In this document: positions 54,604 through 63,281 of the stretch, in pieces | Position numbering within the stretch: the stretch's first letter is position 1 | How the letters are laid out: every line of letters starts with the position of its first letter | Source: Candidatus Methylacidithermus pantelleriae | GTDB taxonomy: Bacteria; Verrucomicrobiota; Verrucomicrobiia; Methylacidiphilales; Methylacidiphilaceae | Direction: 5' to 3' | Assembly (NCBI RefSeq): GCF_905250085.1 | Contig: NZ_CAJNOB010000023.1 | Coordinates: forward strand, 88,404-152,403 | DNA: 64,000 nt | Made by a program: the position numbers and the translations under genes | The notes under the pieces: model-generated | Seen by the model: the letters and a program-made list of their open reading frames with translations, nothing else | Database searches by the model: none | What the model was told of the DNA's origin: nothing

Positions 54604-57455
54604 GGCCCGGTAGGAACATTCAGTAAAAATCCCCGGCGCTCCCTCGCAAGGCCAGGAGGAGAGAGGATCGGGACGAGCGCTGTTTTCAAGCGCGCAAGAT
54701 CCCCGGCAAGAAACACGCTCATCCGGTTTGGATCCAGATATTTCCGTAGAGCGGCCGTGACTTCAGCTACGGAGAGATTTCGGATTTGTGCTTCCAGCTT
54801 TCCATCCCAAGCCAAAGTGCGTCCCCATCGGGCTCTGGTGGCCAGAAGCGTCGCTAGCTCCCGATCGTTCGATCGCAATAATCTTCGCATTTGGAGCCAG
54901 CCTTCCTGGGCCTTGGCCAGTTCGTCCTTCCGGACCCCTTCCTTGAGTATTCGAGTGACTTCTTCAAAGTACGCCTTTTCCACCTTGGCAACGTTTTGTG
55001 GTGCGGCGATGGCGCTGGCAAGAAAGAGTGCGGTAGAGTCCTTCGGGGTTAACTCAAGGTGAGCCCCCACGTGATAGCTCAGTCCCTCCTGAGCGCGGAT
55101 GCGTAGCGCCAGCCGAGAGCTAAGAAACCCACCACCAAGAATGTAGGTCCCCAGAACGAGCGCGGGGTAATCCGGGTTTTCATCCGAAAGGGCTAGAGCC
55201 TGGCAAGCCACAAATGCGGCGTTGGGTTTATCTGGAATCGGGAGCACCTTTCGTAGCGTTTGGTTCTGGACGAGCGGGTGGAAAATGGGCTCAAAGGGTT
55301 CTCGAGATTCCCATCCTCCGAAAAGGGATTGGAGTTTTTGGCTCACTTGGGTAAGGCCTAGGTTGCCCACCACGGAAACCTCTCCGTGGTTGGCCCCGTA
55401 AAACCTCCCGTAAAACGCCTTAGCTTCTTCTAAGGAGACCTTCTGCACCTCCTTGATTTCTTCCTCAAAGGTTGGAACGTAACGCACATCACCCTGGGGG
55501 TACGGGTTCATATGGCGCAGGGCCTCCCGGTAAGCTACCTCTGTCGGTTCGCTCCTTTCTTGCTCAAGCTCGGTAAGCTCCTCTGCTTTGAGTTGTTCCC
55601 ATTCGGACGAGCTAAAGGAGGGTTTTCGCAACATTTCCGTGACGAGCTCGAGCAGGCGGAAAAACGTGGTGCGAGGGGACTCCATTTGCACCGTGATCCC
55701 CCCGGGTTCCGAGCTCCAGGAAACCCGAGCCTTTAGCCGGTCTAGCTCATCCTCCAGTTCTTGCCGGCTATGCTGGGTAGTACCCCGCGACAGCATGTGG
55801 GCTGCCAAGCGTGCGACGGTGGAAGTTCCTCGTAGGTTTCGCTCGGTTCCCCACTGGAGCGAAAGGCAGGCATGTACAAGGTCCGCCCGCGTGCGCTTGG
55901 TGAGAACGGCTGTTGCTATTCCCGGGCTAACAACGGCCCGTTGGATTCGCGCTTCCAGGGAACTAGGATCCGGATCCAAAGCTTCTCCCGGTTCTATCTC
56001 ACCTTTACCCCGGTAATCGCGGAGAAGAGCTGCTAAATCCGGGGCGTGAGGAATCTCGACCCGGGCGACTTGAGCAGCCGGGACATAAACAGCTACGGTA
56101 CGGTTCGTTTCGGGCAAATACGTTCTAGCCACTCGGGCCACTTGGGCTGCGCTGACTTTCTCTAACCAGTCACGTCGAAGAAAAAAAAGCCGCCAGTCAC
56201 CTGCAGCAATGAATTCGCTCAAGTAAAGGCCAATGCGTTCCGAATTCGCTAGCGCAAGTTCCATTTCCTTTAAAAGTTTTCGCCGGATGCGCGCCACTTC
56301 TTCCTCGCTCGGCGGTGAGCGCATGGCTTCGTCCAGCGTTTGAAGAATGCCTTGTTCCAAAAGGTGCGCGTCAGATCCGGCCGGGCCTTCAGCATAAAAA
56401 ACCGCCATGCCAGGCTCCCGCAATGCCAGGACGTCATCGCCGACGGAACTAGCTTTTTGGGTCTCTACAAGCTTGTGATAGAGCCGTCCAGAGGGGGTAT
56501 CTCCCAGCGCGTCGGCAAGGACTTCCAGCGGGGCGATGTCCGGGTGGGAAGCGGCCGGGATATGGACCCCCACCATCACAAGCGGAGTTCCTCCTGCCCG
56601 TTCCACGACCACCCGGCGGAGACCTTCCTGGGAAGGCTCCTCTGTATGGGTCTGAGGGAGGGAGCCTGAGGGACGCGGGATCGTAGCAAAGTGTTTTACG
56701 ACAAGTGCAAGAGCATGGCCTGGGTCAAAAGCTCCCGAAAGGATGAGCACGCAATTGTCCGGCCGGTAATAGCGCCGGTAGAACGCAGCCAGGCGGTCAA
56801 GGGAAACGTTTTCAATATCAGAGCGAGCTCCGATGACCGGTTTGCCATAGTTGTGCCACCGGTAGGCGGCGGCCATAAGATGCTTAAAAAGAACGGACCA
56901 CGGAGCGTTTTCCCCCATCTCAAACTCGTTTCGAACCACGGTCATCTCCCGCTCAAACTCATCCTTTCGGAGGATTGCATGGACCATCCGGTCGGCTTCT
57001 AAATCCAAAGCCCAATCGAGATTGGCGTCTGTGGCGGGAAAGGTTTCAAAAAAGTTGGTTCGATCCCAGGATGTGGTGGCGTTGGGTTTGGCTCCGTGTT
57101 CCGTGAGCTCTTGGGGAATGTGGGGATGACGGGGAGTTCCCTTAAAGAGCATGTGTTCCAAAAGATGGGCCATCCCGGTCTCCCCATAGCTTTCGTTTCG
57201 GGAACCCACCAAGTAGGTGACGTTAACCGTGATGGTGGGCCGGCTTGGATCCGGAAAAAGGAGCACCTTAAGCCCGTTGGGGAGGTCATACTCGGTGATC
57301 CCTTCTACAGAAGGCCCCTGCCGGACACCCTTGGGGAGTGGAAAGGGAGCGGCCAGCGTAGAGCGGGGTGAAAAAGGAGCTAGCCAAGCCACAAAAGAGA
57401 GAAACATCCCGGTTCTCCACAGAAGAGCCCTGGCCAGCGGGAAGGTTTTTCTCAT
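54567..57455 (-). CDS. Double-domain M16-family zinc metallopeptidase
   Basis: 962 aa with a signal peptide (residues ~1-36, ending STLAAPF), so periplasmic or outer-membrane facing. The first M16 unit has the inverted zinc motif HLLEHMLFKGT (His-x-x-Glu-His) and the distal Glu in VVRNEFEMGE. The second unit (from ~500) has lost the motif (RLAAHMLSRGT), as is normal for the partner half of pitrilysin-like proteins made as one chain. These enzymes degrade peptides in a closed chamber. It is upstream of nothing on its strand within the operon except YihY (gap 18 bases on the 5' side). Confidence 0.9.
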   Translation of the reverse strand: MRKTFPLARALLWRTGMFLSFVAWLAPFSPRSTLAAPFPLPKGVRQGPSVEGITEYDLPNGLKVLLFPDPSRPTITVNVTYLVGSRNESYGETGMAHLLEHMLFKGTPRHPHIPQELTEHGAKPNATTSWDRTNFFETFPATDANLDWALDLEADRMVHAILRKDEFEREMTVVRNEFEMGENAPWSVLFKHLMAAAYRWHNYGKPVIGARSDIENVSLDRLAAFYRRYYRPDNCVLILSGAFDPGHALALVVKHFATIPRPSGSLPQTHTEEPSQEGLRRVVVERAGGTPLVMVGVHIPAASHPDIAPLEVLADALGDTPSGRLYHKLVETQKASSVGDDVLALREPGMAVFYAEGPAGSDAHLLEQGILQTLDEAMRSPPSEEEVARIRRKLLKEMELALANSERIGLYLSEFIAAGDWRLFFLRRDWLEKVSAAQVARVARTYLPETNRTVAVYVPAAQVARVEIPHAPDLAALLRDYRGKGEIEPGEALDPDPSSLEARIQRAVVSPGIATAVLTKRTRADLVHACLSLQWGTERNLRGTSTVARLAAHMLSRGTTQHSRQELEDELDRLKARVSWSSEPGGITVQMESPRTTFFRLLELVTEMLRKPSFSSSEWEQLKAEELTELEQERSEPTEVAYREALRHMNPYPQGDVRYVPTFEEEIKEVQKVSLEEAKAFYGRFYGANHGEVSVVGNLGLTQVSQKLQSLFGGWESREPFEPIFHPLVQNQTLRKVLPIPDKPNAAFVACQALALSDENPDYPALVLGTYILGGGFLSSRLALRIRAQEGLSYHVGAHLELTPKDSTALFLASAIAAPQNVAKVEKAYFEEVTRILKEGVRKDELAKAQEGWLQMRRLLRSNDRELATLLATRARWGRTLAWDGKLEAQIRNLSVAEVTAALRKYLDPNRMSVFLAGDLARLKTALVPILSPPGLARERRGFLLNVPTGPYATFSPAWEAW

Positions 57456-57473
57456 CGGATTGGTTGCGGAGTT

Positions 57474-58406
57474 CTAGTACCGGGGTTTTTCAGAATCCTT
57501 ATGGGTTGGCTTGGAATTCCAGCTCCCCAGCCGTTGGGCCCAAGCACGGGTAAGCTCTGCTCCAAAGAAAAAAATTTGAGAGCAATAGTAAATCCACAAA
57601 AGGAAAAGAACTACGCTTCCGGCGGCTCCGTACAACGAGGCCAATGCGCTTCGGCGCAAGGCAAACCAGAGAAGGGATTTCCCTGCCATGATCGAAACTG
57701 CTGTGATCGTAGCTCCCAACCACACGTCTTGCCATCGCACGTGTGCATCGGGGAGTGTCCGGTATACGGTGGCAAAGACGAGCACACCAAGGACAAAGGC
57801 CACCACCGAGATCAGCCAGGGGAGATGGAGTTCCGGCAAAAACCTAGTAAAAATCCCTTCCATTCCACCTAAAGCGGTGGTCGCAACTAAAGAGATCCAC
57901 AAGAGTAGACCGCTTCCCAACACGATGACAAAGGAACTGGCCCGGCGTCGAAGCACGTCCCCGAGTCCTCGAGGAGGGCAGGGCTCCAGTTCCCAAATGA
58001 GGTTAAGGGCATCTTGCAGCTCTAAAAAGGTTCCCGAGGCGCCCAAGGAAAGGGACAGGGCCGTTGCCCATGCGGCCTGGGGATTTTTCCAAAGTTCCGA
58101 CGCCCGAGAGGCTGCGTCTTTGAGAAGCGTGATCCCTTCCTCCCCGATCATCTGGCGCAAGATTTCCATAAACTCGCGGCCGGCCTTCTGGCTGACGGTC
58201 ACACTTACCAGAGCCACGGTCATGACCACAAGAGGGATGAAGGAAAAAAGAATGTAGCAGGAAAGGGCAGCCCCTAAGCTTGAGCAGCGATGCCGGACCC
58301 AACCCTCTCCGGCGTCCCAAAAAAGGGCCAGGATCTCCTTTAGCGAAGAGCCAAGTCTAGGCTTCGTCGTTTCCTGCGATAGGGACCGGACGGGTAGCTG
58401 GTGCAT
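57474..58406 (-). CDS. YihY/BrkB-family membrane protein
   Basis: 310 aa from the ATG at 58406; the frame opens at 58505. About six membrane helices are visible: SLGAALSCYILFSFIPLVVM, a short loop with EEGITLLKDAAS, AWATALSLSLGASGTF, FVIVLGSGLLLWISLV, WLISVVAFVLGVLVF and the final SVVLFLLWIYYCSQIFFFGAELTRAW, the family signature. Once named ribonuclease BN by mistake, the family probably moves lipids or other substrates. The start codon lies within the 3' end of the glycosyltransferase gene upstream. Confidence 0.88.
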   Translation of the reverse strand: MHQLPVRSLSQETTKPRLGSSLKEILALFWDAGEGWVRHRCSSLGAALSCYILFSFIPLVVMTVALVSVTVSQKAGREFMEILRQMIGEEGITLLKDAASRASELWKNPQAAWATALSLSLGASGTFLELQDALNLIWELEPCPPRGLGDVLRRRASSFVIVLGSGLLLWISLVATTALGGMEGIFTRFLPELHLPWLISVVAFVLGVLVFATVYRTLPDAHVRWQDVWLGATITAVSIMAGKSLLWFALRRSALASLYGAAGSVVLFLLWIYYCSQIFFFGAELTRAWAQRLGSWNSKPTHKDSEKPRY

Positions 58407-59685
58407 GCGGAGGTTCGAGTCGTGCCTGTCCAAACTGAAAGCCTTTCCAGGGCTTTTCACTGGCGGCAAATTCTTCCAGGAGCTGGCTAGCTGTTTGGGC
58501 TCCATTTTCTTTTTCCAATTCCCTTTGGGCTCGGCGCACGCTCTGAACGATCTCTGGGGTTAACGCCCGGTCCAGCGCTTGGGCAAATCTCCGGGCATTC
58601 CATTGTTGAGACGAAAGGGTCACGCCGAAATGGCGGAGTTCTCCTAATCGAGCATGAATAGGCTGATCGAAGAGGCAGGGACAAAAGACGGATGGTCGTC
58701 CCGCCCGGAGAGTTTTGGAGAGGGTTCCCGCACCACAGCAATGGGTTACAGCCAACGAGCGCGGAAAAAGCCAGCTGTGAGGGGCTCTGGCCAGGACCAG
58801 GATCTGGGGATCGGGAGGGAATCTTTGTTGGGTCTCTGGTCCGGTCAAAAGCACAGCCCGGACTCCTGAGAGCTTCGCCGCCTCGTAGGCTTCCACATAA
58901 AATCTCCCTGGGCGCGCCACCATGGTGCTTCCTAGCGTAAAAACCCATGGAGGAGACCCTCTTTCCATAAACGCCAAAAGCTCAGGAGAAACCTCGCATT
59001 CGTTTTCATAGAAAGAATACCCGCAAATCCGGTGATGGGAAGGCCAGTCCTGGGAAGGAGAAAAAAGGATCCGGCTGTAGAGGTGGAGAACCAGTTTCGG
59101 TGAGTAGTCATAGAGCACACCCCTGGCGGGGGGAAGACCCAAGCTATGTCGCAGCCGGTTAAACCCAGGGTCAAAACGACGGCTAATCCAGCCGGCGGCC
59201 ATCTTCCACAGGGTTTGCCGGCAAAAAAAGGGAAGAGGCAGCTTCGGAAAAACGGGGGGTGGCAGCCCTCCGGAAGGGGTTGCGACCGGGGAAAGGCACA
59301 CGGTTACCCAGGGAAGACCGGCACGCTGGCTTGCAAAAGCGCCCCCGAAAGCGAAGTGGTGGGCGACAAGGCAATCGTACTCCGGAGCCAGTTGAAGAAG
59401 AGCCTTGGCCATGGAAAGGGCTGCCGCATAGGCTCCCTTTTCCACCAGAGCTTCCAGGGCTTCTAGACCCCACCGGCGCTGGCTCCATAGCTGGGCAACC
59501 TCCCGGAGCGCCCAGGGATCTGGGGCTGCGGCAACAAACGGGACCTGGGCGCGCTCTGTGTGCTCTTCCCAGCCCGACGGTCCTACCAGTAGAACCTCGT
59601 GCCCTCGAGCTTGGAGCTTTTGGGCCAAACCCAGGAAAGGAAAAAGATCTCCAAGCGAACCCCAACTGGCCAAAAGAAACCGCAT
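58357..59685 (-). CDS. GT1-like (UGT/MGT family) glycosyltransferase
   Basis: 442 aa. Two Rossmann-like domains of GT-B form. The N-terminal one starts MRFLLASWGSLGDLFPFLGLAQKLQARGHEVLLVG, the typical acceptor-domain opening. The C-terminal one has VFTLGSTMVARPG, PHSWLFPRSLAVTHCCGAGTLSKTL and FCPCLFDQPIHA, matching the nucleotide-sugar-binding motif (HxGxGT with Cys in place of Gly after the His). Likely acceptor is a lipid or hopanoid/carotenoid-type molecule, by analogy only. The long frame to 60063 overlaps gnd antisense-free in the same strand and is not the true start; ATG 59685 is clear. It overlaps YihY by about 50 bases. Confidence 0.85.
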   Translation of the reverse strand: MRFLLASWGSLGDLFPFLGLAQKLQARGHEVLLVGPSGWEEHTERAQVPFVAAAPDPWALREVAQLWSQRRWGLEALEALVEKGAYAAALSMAKALLQLAPEYDCLVAHHFAFGGAFASQRAGLPWVTVCLSPVATPSGGLPPPVFPKLPLPFFCRQTLWKMAAGWISRRFDPGFNRLRHSLGLPPARGVLYDYSPKLVLHLYSRILFSPSQDWPSHHRICGYSFYENECEVSPELLAFMERGSPPWVFTLGSTMVARPGRFYVEAYEAAKLSGVRAVLLTGPETQQRFPPDPQILVLARAPHSWLFPRSLAVTHCCGAGTLSKTLRAGRPSVFCPCLFDQPIHARLGELRHFGVTLSSQQWNARRFAQALDRALTPEIVQSVRRAQRELEKENGAQTASQLLEEFAASEKPWKGFQFGQARLEPPHAPATRPVPIAGNDEA

Positions 59686-59744
59686 GCTCCTGGCTTTGTT
59701 TCTCCCGGTCCGGAAAATACCCCCCTTTTGTCCTCGTCTTTTTC

Positions 59745-60722
59745 TTATCCACCCGTCGGCCGTTCGATGTGGCCTCCAAACTTTTGTCGCATAGCCGAGA
59801 GCATTTTTTCGGAAAACGGGTGGTCCTGGCGGGAACGAAAGCGCCGAAAGAGCGAAGAGGAGATCGCCTCCATCGGCACCGCCAGCCGGAGGGCAACCGA
59901 AAGAGTCCATCTTCCTTCTCCGGAATCTTCCACGATCCCTGTGTAACGGGAAAGAAGCGCATCCTCGTGGAGAGCCATAGCGACCAGATCCAAAAGCCAC
60001 GAGCGAATCACGCTCCCCCGGCGCCACAGTTCGGCAATGCGAGCCAAGGGAAGCTGGGGACACAGATCCCCCAATGCCCGATGCCCCTGGCTCAACAAAT
60101 CAAAACCCTCTGCATACGCCTGCATAAGACCGTATTCAATGCCGTTATGGACCATCTTCACAAAGTGCCCGGTGCCGCTAGGGCCGCACCAAAGATAACC
60201 AAGTTCCTCCGAAGCAGGAGCTCCGGTCCGGCCGGGGGTCCGTGGAGCGGCTGGCAGCCCGGGGGCAAGGGTCTGAAGCAAGGGCTCCACATAGTCAAAG
60301 GCTTCCTTGGGTCCCCCGGCCATAAGACAATATCCTGCTTCTCGTCCCCAGATTCCCCCACTGGTCCCGACGTCCAGAAGGACAATGCCTCGGGCGGCCA
60401 GCTCCTGGGCTCGTCGCTGGGTGTCTTCAAAGTAGCTGTTGCCTCCGTCAATCACAATGTCACGCTCCTCCAGGTACTGGGACAACTCTCGCAGCGCCGA
60501 TTCGGTAGGGTCGCCGGCCGGAACCATGACCCATACGACGCGGCGAGGGCAAAGTTTTTGAGTGACATCTTCCCATCCCTGGCTTGGAATGGCCCCTTCC
60601 CGAGCCACTTCCTCCATGGCTTCCTTTCGAACGTCGTACACGACCACCCGGTGACCTCCGGCCAGAAGTCGTCGCACCATGTTGGAACCCATCCGCCCTA
60701 GACCAACAAAACCCACTTCCAT
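59745..60722 (-). CDS. gnd: 6-phosphogluconate dehydrogenase (decarboxylating), short form
   Basis: 325 aa, the short bacterial type (GndA/YqeC-like, ~300 aa) rather than the 470-aa form. VGFVGLGRMGSNMVRRLL is the NAD(P)-binding Gly motif; VIDGGNSYFEDT, DVGTSGGIWGREAGYCLMAGG and the catalytic HFVKMVHNGIEYGLMQAYAEG (Lys and Asn) follow. An insertion of about 20 residues (PAAPRTPGRTGAPAS) before the catalytic segment is unusual. It lies 17 bases downstream of pgi, supporting a sugar-phosphate operon. Short forms often prefer NAD+. Confidence 0.92.
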   Translation of the reverse strand: MEVGFVGLGRMGSNMVRRLLAGGHRVVVYDVRKEAMEEVAREGAIPSQGWEDVTQKLCPRRVVWVMVPAGDPTESALRELSQYLEERDIVIDGGNSYFEDTQRRAQELAARGIVLLDVGTSGGIWGREAGYCLMAGGPKEAFDYVEPLLQTLAPGLPAAPRTPGRTGAPASEELGYLWCGPSGTGHFVKMVHNGIEYGLMQAYAEGFDLLSQGHRALGDLCPQLPLARIAELWRRGSVIRSWLLDLVAMALHEDALLSRYTGIVEDSGEGRWTLSVALRLAVPMEAISSSLFRRFRSRQDHPFSEKMLSAMRQKFGGHIERPTGG

Positions 60723-60739
60723 GACACGCCCCATCCTTC

Positions 60740-62476
60740 TTACGCTAAAGAGAAGCTCTCATCCACCGTACGCCACAATTGGTCCCACCGTTCTGGCCGG
60801 GAGTCGACCAAATGGAGCCGCACGACTCTCCGAGCTCGCTCGGCGAGGACCTCAAAGTCCCCCAGCGCCTGTGCCCGATGGATGGTACCAAACCCAAATG
60901 GCTGGCCTGGAATCGCAAGCTCGCTTCCCTCGTTCCCTGTCGTAACCAAAAGGAAAACACCGGTGTTGGGACCTCCTTTAAAGGCCTGCCCGGTGGAATG
61001 CAGGTAACGGGGCCCAATTCCAAGGCAGGTGGCCACCCTTTTCGTCCGTCGAATCTTCTCCCGGATCTTTCCTAGGCATTCCATCACCCGATCTCGCGGG
61101 TCTACAAAGGCAAGAAGACCGACATAGTCGCCCGGGCGGATCCGCTCCCAATAGGTTTGCAGCGTCCTGGAGACTGGCTTAGGGTGGGAAAGGAGTCCTG
61201 TATCCACCGGTTGATCTCGCTGCGGTAGGAAAAGCTCAATCCCGTCTTGCCTACACAAAGGGGAAGATTCTGGAAGACGACCCGTTTGAGCATAGGCTTC
61301 GGCAAAACGGCGCGTTGCCGCTTTGGAAGCTTCCACATCAGGCTGGTCGAAGGGATGAATCTTCAAAAAAGAAGCAGCGACCGCCGTGGCAACTTCCCAC
61401 CGGAAAAATTCCCCCCCAAGATCCTTCTTTTCCTTGCACCGGAAACGGATCGTTGGGTGCCCCGCTTGAGCAAGCGCTTGGAGTCTTGCCTCTAGCTCCG
61501 TGCTCGTTTCAAACGGGAGGGTGATGGAGACAAAAACCCGGTCCTTTCCGTAGGAGTCTGGCTCTCCCAGTTCCTCACCCGTGAGAGGCAGAATAACCTT
61601 TCCGTCCTTCCCGGTGGATTCTGCTAAAAGCTGTTCCAGCCATCCTCCGAAGCTTGCTAAGGAGGGACTGGTAAGAATGGTTACCTTATCTTTCCCCTGG
61701 GTAGCCAAAAAACCGAGAACAATCCCAAGGTAGATCCCGGGATTGTTCTCGACGCTTTGCGTGTTGCGACAAAGATCCCTCATCTGGCGAGCCTTTTCAA
61801 GGACCGGCTCAGGCTCGATCCCGGCCAGAGCTGTGGCTCCCAGGCCATAGGCTGAAAGCACGGAGTATCTCCCCCCCACGGAGGGAACCCCATAAAAAAC
61901 AGCCCGGAAACCTTTTTGAGCTGCTAGGACTTCCAACGGGGAGCCGGGATCGGTAATCGCCACAAAGGAGCGGCCCGGAGGTTCGCTTTCTTCCTGGGAA
62001 ACTTTTTCAAAGAAATAGGAAAAAAGCAGATTCGGTTCGAGCGTTGTTCCCGACTTGCTCGAAACGATATAGAGGGTTTTTAGACCCCGGGAGTCCGCCA
62101 CCCTCCGGATGACCTCTGGATGGGTAGAATCCAAAACTTCGAAACGGGCGAACTGGGCTTCTTGGCCCAGTACTTTCGCCAGGACTTCTGCTCCGAGGCT
62201 AGACCCTCCCATTCCCAGAAGAACGATCCGTTTGACTCTTTCCTCTCGAAGTTCACGAGATAAGGCGCGGTACCGGGGCAGGTTAGCCCATTCTGTATCG
62301 GGAAGGTCCAACCATCCCATCCAAGCCCCTTCGTCCCGCCCAGTCCAAAGGGTGGAGTCACAGGCCCAGAAGCGAGCCGTCCCATCGGATTGTTGCCACT
62401 GATCGATCAGGCGCTCCAGGGGTCGTTGGGTCCATTCTGGCAGCGAAAAGGAAGCTTCAGCAAGAGTTTCGCTCAT
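60740..62476 (-). CDS. pgi: Glucose-6-phosphate isomerase (Tal-Pgi type)
   Basis: 578 aa. The SIS-fold body shows VLLGMGGSSLGAEVL, IVSSKSGTTLEPNLLFSYFF, GRYSVLSAYGLGATAL and AESTGKDGKVILPL, with HPFDQPDVEASK near the C-terminus. This matches the Pgi half of the bifunctional transaldolase/Pgi proteins found in some Verrucomicrobia and Cyanobacteria rather than E. coli Pgi. No transaldolase domain is attached: the N-terminus starts with MSETLAEASFSLPEW. It interconverts glucose-6-phosphate and fructose-6-phosphate and heads the pgi-gnd pair. Confidence 0.92.
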   Translation of the reverse strand: MSETLAEASFSLPEWTQRPLERLIDQWQQSDGTARFWACDSTLWTGRDEGAWMGWLDLPDTEWANLPRYRALSRELREERVKRIVLLGMGGSSLGAEVLAKVLGQEAQFARFEVLDSTHPEVIRRVADSRGLKTLYIVSSKSGTTLEPNLLFSYFFEKVSQEESEPPGRSFVAITDPGSPLEVLAAQKGFRAVFYGVPSVGGRYSVLSAYGLGATALAGIEPEPVLEKARQMRDLCRNTQSVENNPGIYLGIVLGFLATQGKDKVTILTSPSLASFGGWLEQLLAESTGKDGKVILPLTGEELGEPDSYGKDRVFVSITLPFETSTELEARLQALAQAGHPTIRFRCKEKKDLGGEFFRWEVATAVAASFLKIHPFDQPDVEASKAATRRFAEAYAQTGRLPESSPLCRQDGIELFLPQRDQPVDTGLLSHPKPVSRTLQTYWERIRPGDYVGLLAFVDPRDRVMECLGKIREKIRRTKRVATCLGIGPRYLHSTGQAFKGGPNTGVFLLVTTGNEGSELAIPGQPFGFGTIHRAQALGDFEVLAERARRVVRLHLVDSRPERWDQLWRTVDESFSLA

Positions 62477-63026
62477 AATGGAAGAAAAAGGAAAAAAGAG
62501 ATCGGCCGCCAGGCTCCTCTCGGTTCGGTAACCAAGGGCAAGAAAAACATTCTCTCACCTGGATCGGCAGGCCCAAGCAGGCATAGGAACTTTTGCTCCA
62601 CTTCCTCTTTTTTGGCCTCCGAACCGGCCCAACGCAAGCTTTCGGTTGTCCTGGAGCTCTCCTAGCGGCTTTGTGGCTTCCATCGCCCCAGGGAATGGAC
62701 TCTTCTCGCCCGATCACCCTGCCAATCAGGTGAGGCGCCATGGCTTTCTTATAACCCAGCGGAAATTCCTCAACAAAGAGGTGATTCTGGCCCTTTGTGG
62801 GAGGCCCAAAAGCTAAGTGACGGGCCGGGGGCCTCCAAGCCAAGGCCCGTCCTTCTCCTAGGCCAAAACGCCAGTGGCGCGACAAGGATATCAAACGACT
62901 CAGCTCGCGTAAAAAGAGGCTTGGGTGGCTTTTGCCTAAACGCCAAAAGACACTCGGCCACAAAATCCAGGAAAGGAGAGCAAGAGTCCCAGGGACCGGA
63001 TTTGGCCAGGCGACCGACCCAAGCTA
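62477..63026. other. Gene-free region upstream of pgi and the epimerase
   Basis: About 550 bases between divergent genes. Open frames on both strands look like chance products rich in Arg, Pro and Ser. No structured RNA recognised. It should hold the pgi promoter on the minus strand, which I could not place. Confidence 0.45.
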
Positions 63027-63055
63027 TTGAACTCTCAGTCTTGAAAGTCTACAAT
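63027..63055 (+). promoter_or_regulatory. Sigma-70-type promoter upstream of the epimerase gene
   Basis: TTGAAC at 63027-63032, a 17-base spacer, and TACAAT at 63050-63055. Predicted transcription start near 63062 leaves a leader of about 220 bases before the TTG start at 63282, room for a regulatory leader, though no known element is seen. Confidence 0.55.
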
Positions 63056-63281
63056 AAAAACCCTGGTCCTACCGTAACCGGGCGGTGCCCATGAGCCCCG
63101 TTTTCCTCGGGAAGGACCCTTGCTAGGAGGAACAATCGGGTGCGCTTTGGCTCGAACCAAGCTCGTTCGAGAAGTTTCCCTAGCTACAAAACCCAAAAGA
63201 AAACTAGAGCTAACTCACCAGCGAAGGTAAAGAACACTTACGAGCCAATCCTTTCACCAACTGACGAACGAAACGGAAAGT

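Noticed and set aside
59259..60701. 480-codon + strand frame
   Set aside because: Antisense to the glycosyltransferase and gnd, both of which have clear motifs; the product has no family features.
62457..62963. 168-codon minus-strand frame upstream of pgi
   Set aside because: No domain, composition of chance frames in this GC-rich DNA, no ribosome site.
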